A stretch of 6,668 bases of DNA from Anaerolineae bacterium (GTDB taxonomy: Bacteria; Chloroflexota; Anaerolineae; 4572-78; J111). Shown in pieces: positions 1 through 6,569 of this stretch. The translations under genes and the position numbers were made by a program. Every line of letters starts with the position of its first letter. Position 1 is the stretch's first letter. Where the stretch lies: the NCBI GenBank assembly GCA_020433835.1, contig JAGRBY010000402.1, forward strand, positions 1-6,668, in the 5' to 3' direction. Below the pieces are notes generated by a model that was given only the letters and a program-made list of their open reading frames with translations, had not been told where the DNA came from and ran no database searches.

Positions 1-467
1 GTATGCGGCCCGAGCGCATTGTTGTCGGAGAATGTCGGGGCGGCGAAACCCTGGATATGCTCCAGGCCATGAACACCGGTCACGACGGCAGTATGACCAC
101 TGTCCACTCCAATGACCCGCGTTCCTGCTTTGACCGCCTCGAGTCATTGGTTTTAATGGCTGGAGTAGATTTTCCAATCCATGTCGTGCGCAAGCAAATT
201 GCTTCATCCGTAGACCTTATCGTACAAGCCTCCCGCTTGCGAGACGGCTCGCGTAAAATTACGCACATCACTGAAATTCAAGGTGTTGAAGGCGAAAACG
301 CCATTCTACAAAATATATTTACCTTTAACGACAAAGGGGACGATGCCAACGGTAAAGTTGTTGGCCAGCACGAAGCCGGGGGGATTCGCCCTCGATGCGA
401 ACCGCGGTTGAAACAAAACGGTTTTTCGTTTCCCGCAACGATGTTTCTAAAAAACGATTCGTTATAA
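1..467 (+). CDS. cpaF: CpaF/TadA-family secretion ATPase, C-terminal part (5' end outside window)
   Basis: This is the C-terminal end of a cytoplasmic hexameric ATPase that powers type IV pilus-like (Tad/Flp) assembly or type II secretion-like machines. The reading frame is open to the window edge. The two leading bases GT fit an Arg codon before MRPERIVVGECRGGE, the position where this family usually has Arg, so the ATG at 3 is internal and not a start. Visible motifs, numbered from that Met, are the Walker B segment RIVVGE with catalytic Glu10, the conserved DMLQAMNTGHDGS stretch, and the His box TTVHSNDP with His35. The C-terminal signature then follows: QIASSVDLIVQ, RDGSRKITHITEI, and the GxRP motif near residue 127. 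The Walker A half lies upstream. The protein ends at a normal distance after GIRP, so the C terminus looks complete. In classical tad loci tadB and tadC follow directly; here a 323-bp non-coding gap follows instead. The family is clear; the substrate and machine are not. Confidence 0.88.
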   Translation, partial: MRPERIVVGECRGGETLDMLQAMNTGHDGSMTTVHSNDPRSCFDRLESLVLMAGVDFPIHVVRKQIASSVDLIVQASRLRDGSRKITHITEIQGVEGENAILQNIFTFNDKGDDANGKVVGQHEAGGIRPRCEPRLKQNGFSFPATMFLKNDSL

Positions 468-568
468 TAACGTTTATCCAGCACTACCCAATCGACCCAT
501 TCGATCCACATCCTCAGGCATTTATTGAGAATTTACAACTTAACAGTATTACTATGTTTGCACTTTTT

Positions 569-649
569 TAGAAACCAGGGTTTTGACATCTCATTGATAA
601 CCTTTTGCGACAAAAACACGCTTTTTAACGCTAAAAACCCTGGTTTCTA
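569..649. mobile_element. MITE-like inverted-repeat element with TA flanks
   Basis: There are perfect 16-bp inverted arms at 569-584 (TAGAAACCAGGGTTTT) and 634-649, separated by 49 bp. The outermost TA at each end (569-570 and 648-649) could be a target-site duplication. That would leave a 77-bp element (571-647) with 14-bp terminal repeats beginning GAAACC. TA duplication is the hallmark of IS630/Tc1-mariner elements and their non-autonomous derivatives, so a MITE of that type is the best guess. A second inverted pair (TTGCACTTT at 558-566, AAAGTGCAA at 663-671) encloses it with unequal spacing. It may be a longer terminus of the same element or an older hairpin into which the element inserted. 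The interior codes for nothing. A plain dispersed palindromic repeat is the main alternative. Confidence 0.5.
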
Positions 650-719
650 GCCATAATTCTTTAAAGTGCAACAGCAGTGCGTATGATGCAACGCTGCAAT
701 CATCAACTAATAGAGAGTA

Positions 720-756
720 CGGGTAATTTGGTAATTGCGATTCACCCAGCTACCCG
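720..756. promoter_or_regulatory. Inverted and direct repeats around the kinase promoter -35 (possible operator)
   Basis: The inverted pair CGGGTA (720-725) and TACCCG (751-756) encloses a second imperfect stem, GGTAAT / ATT-C-ACC, at 731-747. A direct repeat GGTAATT also occurs at 722-728 and 730-736, with 8-bp period. The group surrounds the candidate -35 hexamer at 735-740, the usual place for an operator. It lies upstream of the predicted transcription start, so it would act as DNA rather than as a leader RNA. Short repeats of this size can arise by chance. Confidence 0.3.
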
Positions 757-763
757 CAATAAT
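735..763 (+). promoter_or_regulatory. Candidate sigma-70 promoter of the kinase gene
   Basis: A -35 TTGCGA (735-740) and a -10 AATAAT (758-763) are separated by 17 bp. They match the TTGACA and TATAAT consensus at 4 of 6 and 5 of 6 positions. Transcription would start near 770, giving a leader of about 20 bases before the ATG at 791. No strong Shine-Dalgarno sequence precedes that ATG; there is only the purine-rich AAGATAAG. Confidence 0.4.
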
Positions 764-790
764 TCATCTTAAAATAAGATAAGTGCAACT

Positions 791-2878
791 ATGTCTATCG
801 ACACACCACGTGTGAGTTCGCGTTTAGATTTATTGTATCTGGTAACCCGTGAATTTAATGCGGATCTGGATATCAATCAGGTTTTGCGCAATGTCCTATC
901 GGCGACCGCCGCCGCCGTGGGAGCATCGGATGCTAGCCTGATTCTGTTCAACGCTGAAGGTAAGTTGGAAACCAATCTGGCCTTTAGCGACTTCACTATG
1001 CAAAAACGAAGCACGGCGGTTATCGAGACGATTACCCAAAAAGGAATAGCCGGCTGGGTTCGCGAAAATCGAACAGGCACCATTATCAAAGATACCACCA
1101 CCGATGAGCGTTGGTATACCGACCCCTCAAACGCTGAACTAATCGAAGCACAGAGCGCCATATGTGTCCCCATCCAATTCCCCGATCAGTTAATTGGCAT
1201 TTTGACTATTACCAGCCGCCAACCGGAAAAGTTCGATGAAAGCGACTTGGCGATGCTGAGCATCATCGCCGACCAGGCCGCGTTTGCGTTAGCCAATGCC
1301 CGCCTGTTTGAGGCTGAACAGGAACGCCGCCGCCTGGCCGACACCCTAACCTCGATCACCCAAACCATCAACTCCACGCTCAATATCGAGGAAGTGCTCG
1401 ACCTTATTTTGGAACAGCTTCGGCTGGTGGTTGAATACGACAGCAGCTCAATCTTGCTTTTTGAAGATGATAAATCAACCTTGGTCGTACGCGCGGCCAA
1501 AGGCTTTGAGAAGGTACAAGAAGCCTTGCAAGTGCGCCTGGAATATAATGAATACAGCCCCAACTATCAAGCTATTTATATGAAAATCCCCATCGTCATT
1601 GACGATGTTGATCAAGAGCCACGCTGGATCAAAAGTGCGTCTTCAAAAAACGTTCGCAGTTGGATTGGTGCGCCACTCATTGCCCGGGGTGAGGCGGTTG
1701 GCATCCTTACGGTTGACAGCCACAAGGCAAACAAATATCAGGAAGACAATGTTAAGATCGTCGCCACCTTCGCCGACCACGCCGCTACGGCCGTGGCCAA
1801 CGCTCAAACCGTTACGCAGTTGCAAAAAGCCGAGGTTACGTACGCCTCCCTCTTTGAAGATAGCACCGACATCATCTTTATCACCGACTATGACGGCACA
1901 ATTTTAGATATTAACCGCAAAGCCTGCCAGGTTTTAAGACGGCCCAAAGATTTCTTCATTACCAGCGACATCGTGTTTGTCGCCCCTCAACTTAAAGAGT
2001 ATCTTACCCTGCAAACCAAAAGGCTTAAAGTTTGGCGAGAACCTTCCATCGAACTCACCGTCAAAGACGCCTATCAAAAGACAGTTCCGCTCGAAATCAA
2101 AGTGCGCCAGATTCAATATAAAGGAAGAGAAGTTGTCGAATGGGTAGGCCGCGACATCTCAGCTCGCAAAGAAATCGAGCAGTTGCGCCAAGATATGGTG
2201 CATATGCTGGTTCACGACCTGCGCGGTCCGCTGGGCAATATCATCAACATTATCGATCTTATCAAAATGATGTTGGAAACCCAGCCCAATCACCCCAAAC
2301 TACCCAATTTCTTAGACATGGCCAAACGCAGCGGGCAGACCATTAAAGATTTGGTCGATTCAATGCTAGACGTCAGTCGCCTGGAGGAAGGCGAAGTTCC
2401 GCTGCAGCGCAGCATGACCAACATTAACGAACTTCTATGTGCTGTTCAAGAGCAGGTTGGGCCTCAAGCTCAGGCCAAAGAGATGGAGTTAGTCTTCGAG
2501 CCTGTTCCCGAAGATTTGGAGATTTGGCTTGATACCAGCTTAATCCGGCGGGTGTTAATCAATGTGGTGGGCAACGCCGTCAAATACACGCCGTCAGAAG
2601 GCCATATCTCCGTTGCTACCCGCACCACCGATCAACACATCTATTTTGATGTCTCTGACGACGGACCCGGCATCAGTGCCGAAGATCAAACCCACGTTTT
2701 CGATAAATTTTCGCGGGCCGACTACTCTACCTCTATCTCCGGCGTTGGATTAGGACTAGCCTTTTGTAAATTAGCCGTTGAAGCCCACGACGGGAAGATT
2801 TCCGTCGAAAGTGAAGGCCTTCCCGGCAAAGGCAGCATTTTTCACGTTACTCTGCCCATTATCGAACCCACTGAATAG
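791..2878 (+). CDS. Soluble GAF-GAF-PAS sensor histidine kinase
   Basis: This 695-residue cytoplasmic sensor kinase would autophosphorylate on histidine and pass the phosphate to a response regulator. Domains in order are GAF1 (about 25-170), GAF2 (about 195-338), PAS (about 348-458, starting ASLFEDSTDIIFITD), HisKA (about 462-532) and HATPase_c (about 575-690). The H box is HDLRGPL with phosphoacceptor His475. The N box is NVVGNAVKYT (591-600), the G1 box DDGPGI (623-628), the F box FDKFSR (637-642) and the G2 box GVGLGLAF (651-658). All look intact, so it should be active. Short helical linkers join the domains, as in signal-transmitting coiled coils. There is no signal peptide, membrane helix or receiver domain. 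GAF domains bind small ligands, cyclic nucleotides, haem or bilins; no chromophore Cys motif is obvious, so the signal is unknown. The ATG at 791 is chosen because GAF1 begins soon after it. No response regulator gene is in the window, making this an orphan kinase here. Confidence 0.92.
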   Translation: MSIDTPRVSSRLDLLYLVTREFNADLDINQVLRNVLSATAAAVGASDASLILFNAEGKLETNLAFSDFTMQKRSTAVIETITQKGIAGWVRENRTGTIIKDTTTDERWYTDPSNAELIEAQSAICVPIQFPDQLIGILTITSRQPEKFDESDLAMLSIIADQAAFALANARLFEAEQERRRLADTLTSITQTINSTLNIEEVLDLILEQLRLVVEYDSSSILLFEDDKSTLVVRAAKGFEKVQEALQVRLEYNEYSPNYQAIYMKIPIVIDDVDQEPRWIKSASSKNVRSWIGAPLIARGEAVGILTVDSHKANKYQEDNVKIVATFADHAATAVANAQTVTQLQKAEVTYASLFEDSTDIIFITDYDGTILDINRKACQVLRRPKDFFITSDIVFVAPQLKEYLTLQTKRLKVWREPSIELTVKDAYQKTVPLEIKVRQIQYKGREVVEWVGRDISARKEIEQLRQDMVHMLVHDLRGPLGNIINIIDLIKMMLETQPNHPKLPNFLDMAKRSGQTIKDLVDSMLDVSRLEEGEVPLQRSMTNINELLCAVQEQVGPQAQAKEMELVFEPVPEDLEIWLDTSLIRRVLINVVGNAVKYTPSEGHISVATRTTDQHIYFDVSDDGPGISAEDQTHVFDKFSRADYSTSISGVGLGLAFCKLAVEAHDGKISVESEGLPGKGSIFHVTLPIIEPTE

Positions 2879-2926
2879 AAATTTTCCCGCCCCGGTTTCA
2901 CATCATGTGGCCACGCCCTAGACTTA

Positions 2927-2959
2927 AGGTGACAGTCACTTTTTAAGTGACTGTCACCT
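2927..2959. repeat. Perfect 33-bp nested palindrome
   Basis: The 15-bp arms AGGTGACAGTCACTT (2927-2941) and its reverse complement (2945-2959) are separated by TTT. Each arm contains its own 11-bp palindrome, GTGAC-A-GTCAC (2929-2939) and GTGAC-T-GTCAC (2947-2957), so the half-site GTGAC/GTCAC occurs four times with 18-bp spacing between the dyads. It could be a dispersed palindromic repeat, a paired operator upstream of the promoter at 3018, or a transcript-end hairpin for the kinase gene. The downstream side (GGTTTATCAC) is not a convincing T run, so a classical terminator is the least favoured reading. Confidence 0.85.
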
Positions 2960-3017
2960 GGTTTATCACTATTTCCAATAATGTCTTCCATAAAAAGTTT
3001 ACGCTGCCCATAAAACG

Positions 3018-3047
3018 TTAACACTTTTGAGCAACTTGTGGTAAGAT
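3018..3047 (+). promoter_or_regulatory. Candidate extended -10 promoter of the fusion gene
   Basis: A -35 TTAACA (3018-3023, 5 of 6 to consensus) is followed after 18 bp by TAAGAT (3042-3047, 4 of 6). A TG at 3039-3040 creates an extended -10 element. The start point would be near 3054, leaving an unusually long leader of about 165 bases. A second promoter nearer the gene cannot be excluded. The nested palindrome ends 58 bp upstream of the -35. Confidence 0.4.
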
Positions 3048-3220
3048 AGAAACATTCTCAGCCGACCGCACCATTATCAGCCGGCCTAAGCACAAAACTG
3101 TACCCAATAGTGTGATTGCGTTTTACCTGTACCCGACCCGCTTACGACCAAAGACGTGCTTGTCATTTTACTAACCATTCTTGCCACAATAATAACGAAA
3201 GCAACAAAGAAAGATAAACC

Positions 3221-6200
3221 ATGGCCCAAGAAAAAAAACACCTTGAGTCACCCGCTCTAAAATCCGCCTGGGAACGGTACGCCGAGTTTGATTACAATGC
3301 CAAACTTGGCTTACGGCAGCGCACTTACCTGAAACAGGCCGCCATCGCAATTTCTATGTTTGCGGTGTTGCTGGCCGTGTTCACCAACACCTTTAGCGTA
3401 AATCTGCCGAATTTTACCGGCTGGGGCATCTTCAATACCATCGGTGAAGCCCTCAGAATCCTTCTCGTCGTGGCTCTCATCATCAACTTTATCATCTTCG
3501 CTCTGCTTGTCCGCTCACAGCAGCAGGATAGTTCCCAAGAACTGCGCACCGCCGCCGAAGAGATCAAAAAAGAGATCTACCTTTACCGCACGGTGCTCCA
3601 ATGGCACGAAGAATGCGAACGCTGGCTCAGCGATAGAATCACCAAAATTCAGCGCCATGTCGCCGAAGGCTTCGGCACGGAATTAATTCTAAAGCCCTAC
3701 CACGGTGATACCCCTCCCTACTATGACCCGTCCGACCCCAAAAGCGACTCCGGCTTCACCCGCATGCTGCCGACCGATTATTTACGCTATCGCCTGGAAA
3801 AACAGCTCGAAACCTATAGCCGCGAGCTAACCGAACCGCAAAGACAGCGCTATTATCTGCAATTGGGGCTATTTGCTACCGCCGGTGTCAGCGTGCTGCT
3901 GGCCGCCATTCCCGGCGGCGACCTAAGTGCCTGGGTGGCCGTTGCTGTCTTTGCCGTAGCCGCCCTCATGAACTGGCTCGAACCCCGCGAGATAGACAAC
4001 AAAATCAACACCTACAACCAACTCATTGCCGGTCTTAATATTATCCGGGATTGGTGGTTTAGCCTCAACAAACAAGAGCAAACCGGCGTTGAGTTCTTTA
4101 AGCTGGTCGTTGCCACCGAAAAAGTTATCTGGAGCCAGTACAACAAACACGCCAGCGAAATGTGGCAAGCCATCGAAGAACTTAAAGGCAAAACGGACGA
4201 TGCCCTTGATGAGGTTCTGCTGCTCTCCGGCACGGCGGCGCTTCAAGAGTTTGAGGCCGAATACGAGACCGCGCACCGCACCGCGAGCGCAACCGTGGTT
4301 GTGGCCGAAAGCGTAACCACCATCGAGCCGACCCCGGCTGATGATGACAAGCCCGATATCATCGAAGGCGTAGTTGAAGCGGTCAACGGCAGTAAAAAGA
4401 GTGAGGAAAAAGCTTTAGTCAAGAAAGAAACGGCCCTGGCTGTTATCGACAGCAGCGATGCCGCTGAACCGGCCGGCTACCATTCTAAAAAGCGCGGCTT
4501 ACCTCACGCCTTTGTCGTGATGCCCTTTGGCCGCAAGCAAGGTCCCGACGGCCGTTGGATAGATTTCGACAGCATCTACTATGATCTCATCAAACCGGCA
4601 GTTGAAGCCGCCGGTTTCGAGTCGTTCCGCGCTGACCAGGAAAGCGTCAGCGGCGATATCCTGACCGATATGTTCCAGGAACTTTTGCTGGCCGATATGG
4701 TCATCGCCGATTTAAGCATCGACAACGCCAACGTTTTCTACGAACTGGGCGTGCGACACGCTATGCGCAAACGCGGGTTGGTTCACATTCAGTCGGGCCG
4801 CCCCTATCTGCCGTTCGATATCTTCAACGTCCGCACCATCCCCTACCAAATCGACAAAACCGGCCGCCCCGACCCCGATCACATCGAAAAAGACAAACAG
4901 GCCATCACCAAAATCACCCGCGAAACGTGGGCCTCCGACGTAGACCGCGTCCACAGCCCCATCTTCAACCTGCTCGATGGGCTGGTTGAGCCGGACCGCA
5001 AAACGCTGCGCACGCCGCTGGCCACCGGCTTCTGGCGCGAATACAACGAGTGGCGCGAGCGTGTCACCATCTCGCAGCGCCAAAAACGCATTGGTGATCT
5101 GCTGGTACTGACCGAGGAAATTCGAAACCCGCTCATTCGCGAGGAAGCCATCAGCGAAGCCGGTCGGGCGATGCGCGGCCTGGGTCGCTTCGAGTTGGCC
5201 CTCCAGCAATACCGGCACGGTCTGGCCATCAACCCCCGCAACATCGAGTTTCGCCGCGAGGAAGCCTTCCATCTCAACCGCATGGACCGCACCGATGAAG
5301 CCATCGTCAAGCTGGAACGCCTGCTGCAAGACCACCCCCACGATATCGAAGCGATGTCATTTCTGGGCCGCATCTACAAACAAATGTGGACGGAAACCTG
5401 GGAAGGGATCGAGGATGAATCCACCAGGGCAACTGAAGCCTTCAACGCGCTGCACTGGCTAGTTAAAGCCGCCCACACCTATCTGGCCGGCTACCGTCTT
5501 GATCAAAACAACCACTACCCCGGCATCAACGCTTTAAGCCTGGCGATGTTGATAGACTTCTTAGCCCAACAAAACAACCTAACCGACGACCCCGATGTGG
5601 AGTCCGTTCGCGCCGATTTGCCCAAGCTCAAGGGTGCCGTCCAGTTTGCTCTGGAAAATAGAACCGAAAGAGAAAGCTCCGACTACTGGGCGCTCGTGTC
5701 GCTGGCCGAGTTACAGGTCAGCATCGCCGATGACCCGGTTAAAGTCAGCCGCACCTACAAACGCGCCCTGACCGCCGCCCGTAAAAATGTCTACAACCTG
5801 CAATCGGCCCTGAGCCAACTGCGGCTATTGCAATCGCTGGGCTTTCGGCCCGAGTACGTCCAGGCCGGTGTCGACGCCATCAAAAGCGAACTCGGCCGCA
5901 TTCACTACGAAGAAGAGATCGAAGATCCGGGCCGTACGCTCGATACGCCCCAAGTTTTCATCTTCTCCGGCCATCCCGTCGACGCCCCCAAACGCAAAGA
6001 GTCGCGTTTCCCGGCAGGCATGGAAAAAGAGGTACGTGATAAAATCAACAAAGCACTCGACAAATTCAAGGCCGATGGCAACGACTTAGCCGTTACCTGC
6101 GGCGCAGCCGCGGGCGGCGATATCATCTTTATTGAAGTCTGCCTCGAACGCAATATGAATGTTGAGGTCCATCTCCCCTTCGAAGAAGCCCGCTACATCC

Positions 6201-6565
6201 AATGGTCGATCAGCTACGCCGGCGACAATTGGATCGAACGATTCTACAACATTCGCAACAACCCCAACGTAAAAATCTGGCTTCAGCCCGACTATCTGGG
6301 CCGCGTCAAATTTGACGACAACATGTACGAACGCAACGAGCGTTGGGCGCTCTACTCGTCCTTCATTCACGGTGTCGACCGCATGCGGCTCATCGTCCTG
6401 TGGGATGGCCTCATGGATGACAACCCTGGCGGCCCCGACAAGATGATCGACCGGGTACGCCAGTTAGGCGGCATCACCGAACATCTCAACACCACCAAAT
6501 TCCATTACTGGAAGGCGGAGGGCAAAGTCAGCCGTGCTCTAGATTTACTGACCATGGAAAGTTAA
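3221..6565 (+). CDS. Membrane-anchored SLATT-DRHyd-TPR-S-SLOG fusion protein, putative immune effector
   Basis: This 1114-residue protein has five recognisable parts. (1) Residues 1-320: two SLATT/DUF4231-like modules. Helix pairs lie at about 39-60 and 77-97, then 213-230 and 236-253. Typical linking motifs are EEIKKEIYLYRT and DYLRYRLEKQLETYSREL. (2) About 350-425: a charged, probably disordered linker. (3) About 427-600: a nucleoside deoxyribosyltransferase/TIR-like (DRHyd-type) domain with HAFVVMPFG (429-437), ADLS (496-499) and NVFYELGVRHAM (504-515). Glu508 is the likely catalytic residue by analogy with the deoxyribosyltransferase family. (4) About 600-895: helical TPR-S region with a clear TPR at 692-722 and the GIN motif (768-770), resembling the TRAFs-binding region of ASK1. 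(5) About 910-1110: SLOG-like Rossmann domain with VFIFSGHPVDAP, CGAAAGGDIIFIEVCLER, VEVHLPF and LIVLWDG. SLOG and SLATT domains are linked in the literature to nucleotide-activated membrane-pore defence. The ATG at 3221 has a purine-rich AGAAAG at 3208-3213. The immune role and exact domain borders are inference. Confidence 0.85.
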   Translation: MAQEKKHLESPALKSAWERYAEFDYNAKLGLRQRTYLKQAAIAISMFAVLLAVFTNTFSVNLPNFTGWGIFNTIGEALRILLVVALIINFIIFALLVRSQQQDSSQELRTAAEEIKKEIYLYRTVLQWHEECERWLSDRITKIQRHVAEGFGTELILKPYHGDTPPYYDPSDPKSDSGFTRMLPTDYLRYRLEKQLETYSRELTEPQRQRYYLQLGLFATAGVSVLLAAIPGGDLSAWVAVAVFAVAALMNWLEPREIDNKINTYNQLIAGLNIIRDWWFSLNKQEQTGVEFFKLVVATEKVIWSQYNKHASEMWQAIEELKGKTDDALDEVLLLSGTAALQEFEAEYETAHRTASATVVVAESVTTIEPTPADDDKPDIIEGVVEAVNGSKKSEEKALVKKETALAVIDSSDAAEPAGYHSKKRGLPHAFVVMPFGRKQGPDGRWIDFDSIYYDLIKPAVEAAGFESFRADQESVSGDILTDMFQELLLADMVIADLSIDNANVFYELGVRHAMRKRGLVHIQSGRPYLPFDIFNVRTIPYQIDKTGRPDPDHIEKDKQAITKITRETWASDVDRVHSPIFNLLDGLVEPDRKTLRTPLATGFWREYNEWRERVTISQRQKRIGDLLVLTEEIRNPLIREEAISEAGRAMRGLGRFELALQQYRHGLAINPRNIEFRREEAFHLNRMDRTDEAIVKLERLLQDHPHDIEAMSFLGRIYKQMWTETWEGIEDESTRATEAFNALHWLVKAAHTYLAGYRLDQNNHYPGINALSLAMLIDFLAQQNNLTDDPDVESVRADLPKLKGAVQFALENRTERESSDYWALVSLAELQVSIADDPVKVSRTYKRALTAARKNVYNLQSALSQLRLLQSLGFRPEYVQAGVDAIKSELGRIHYEEEIEDPGRTLDTPQVFIFSGHPVDAPKRKESRFPAGMEKEVRDKINKALDKFKADGNDLAVTCGAAAGGDIIFIEVCLERNMNVEVHLPFEEARYIQWSISYAGDNWIERFYNIRNNPNVKIWLQPDYLGRVKFDDNMYERNERWALYSSFIHGVDRMRLIVLWDGLMDDNPGGPDKMIDRVRQLGGITEHLNTTKFHYWKAEGKVSRALDLLTMES

Positions 6566-6569
6566 TTGT

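Larger units (their letters stand above)
468..790. other. Intergenic region between the cpaF-like gene and the kinase gene
   Basis: This AT-rich, 323-bp stretch has no credible coding sequence and no trace of TadB or TadC. It holds the inverted-repeat element at 569-649 and an imperfect hairpin at about 683-703 (ATGAT-GCA, loop ACGC, TGC-A-ATCAT). It also holds the short repeats and promoter candidate at 720-763. I see no clear intrinsic terminator for the cpaF-like gene: neither strand has a GC stem followed by a T run. Confidence 0.7.
2879..3220. other. Intergenic region between the kinase and the SLATT-SLOG fusion gene
   Basis: This 342-bp stretch has no supported gene. It contains the perfect palindrome at 2927-2959 and the promoter candidate at 3018-3047. 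A leader of roughly 165 bases then runs to the ATG at 3221. I see no recognisable riboswitch or strong hairpin in that leader. A short palindrome CACAT-C-ATGTG at 2899-2909 follows the kinase stop codon. Confidence 0.65.

Noticed and set aside
3..5. ATG at position 3 as the true start of the first gene
   Set aside because: It is the internal Met of the conserved Walker B segment. The ATPase core lies upstream, outside the window.
278..511. 77-codon minus-strand open frame over the end of the cpaF-like gene
   Set aside because: It overlaps conserved CpaF sequence on the other strand and has no recognisable features.
569..649. Inverted repeat read as an intrinsic terminator of the cpaF-like gene
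   Set aside because: The 49-bp loop is too long, no T run follows on either strand, and the TA-flanked ends fit a mobile repeat better.
1186..1563. 125-codon minus-strand open frame inside the kinase gene
   Set aside because: It is a low-complexity Ser/Arg-rich translation opposite the GAF region, with no domain and no ribosome binding site.
2842..3024. 60-codon minus-strand open frame across the kinase stop and the palindrome
   Set aside because: It runs through the nested palindrome and the kinase C terminus, has no family resemblance and no start signals.
4712..5341. 209-codon open frame on the minus strand
   Set aside because: It lies antisense inside the fusion gene, whose own frame carries conserved motifs throughout. 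The minus-strand translation shows no recognisable domain and is explained by codon bias of the real gene.
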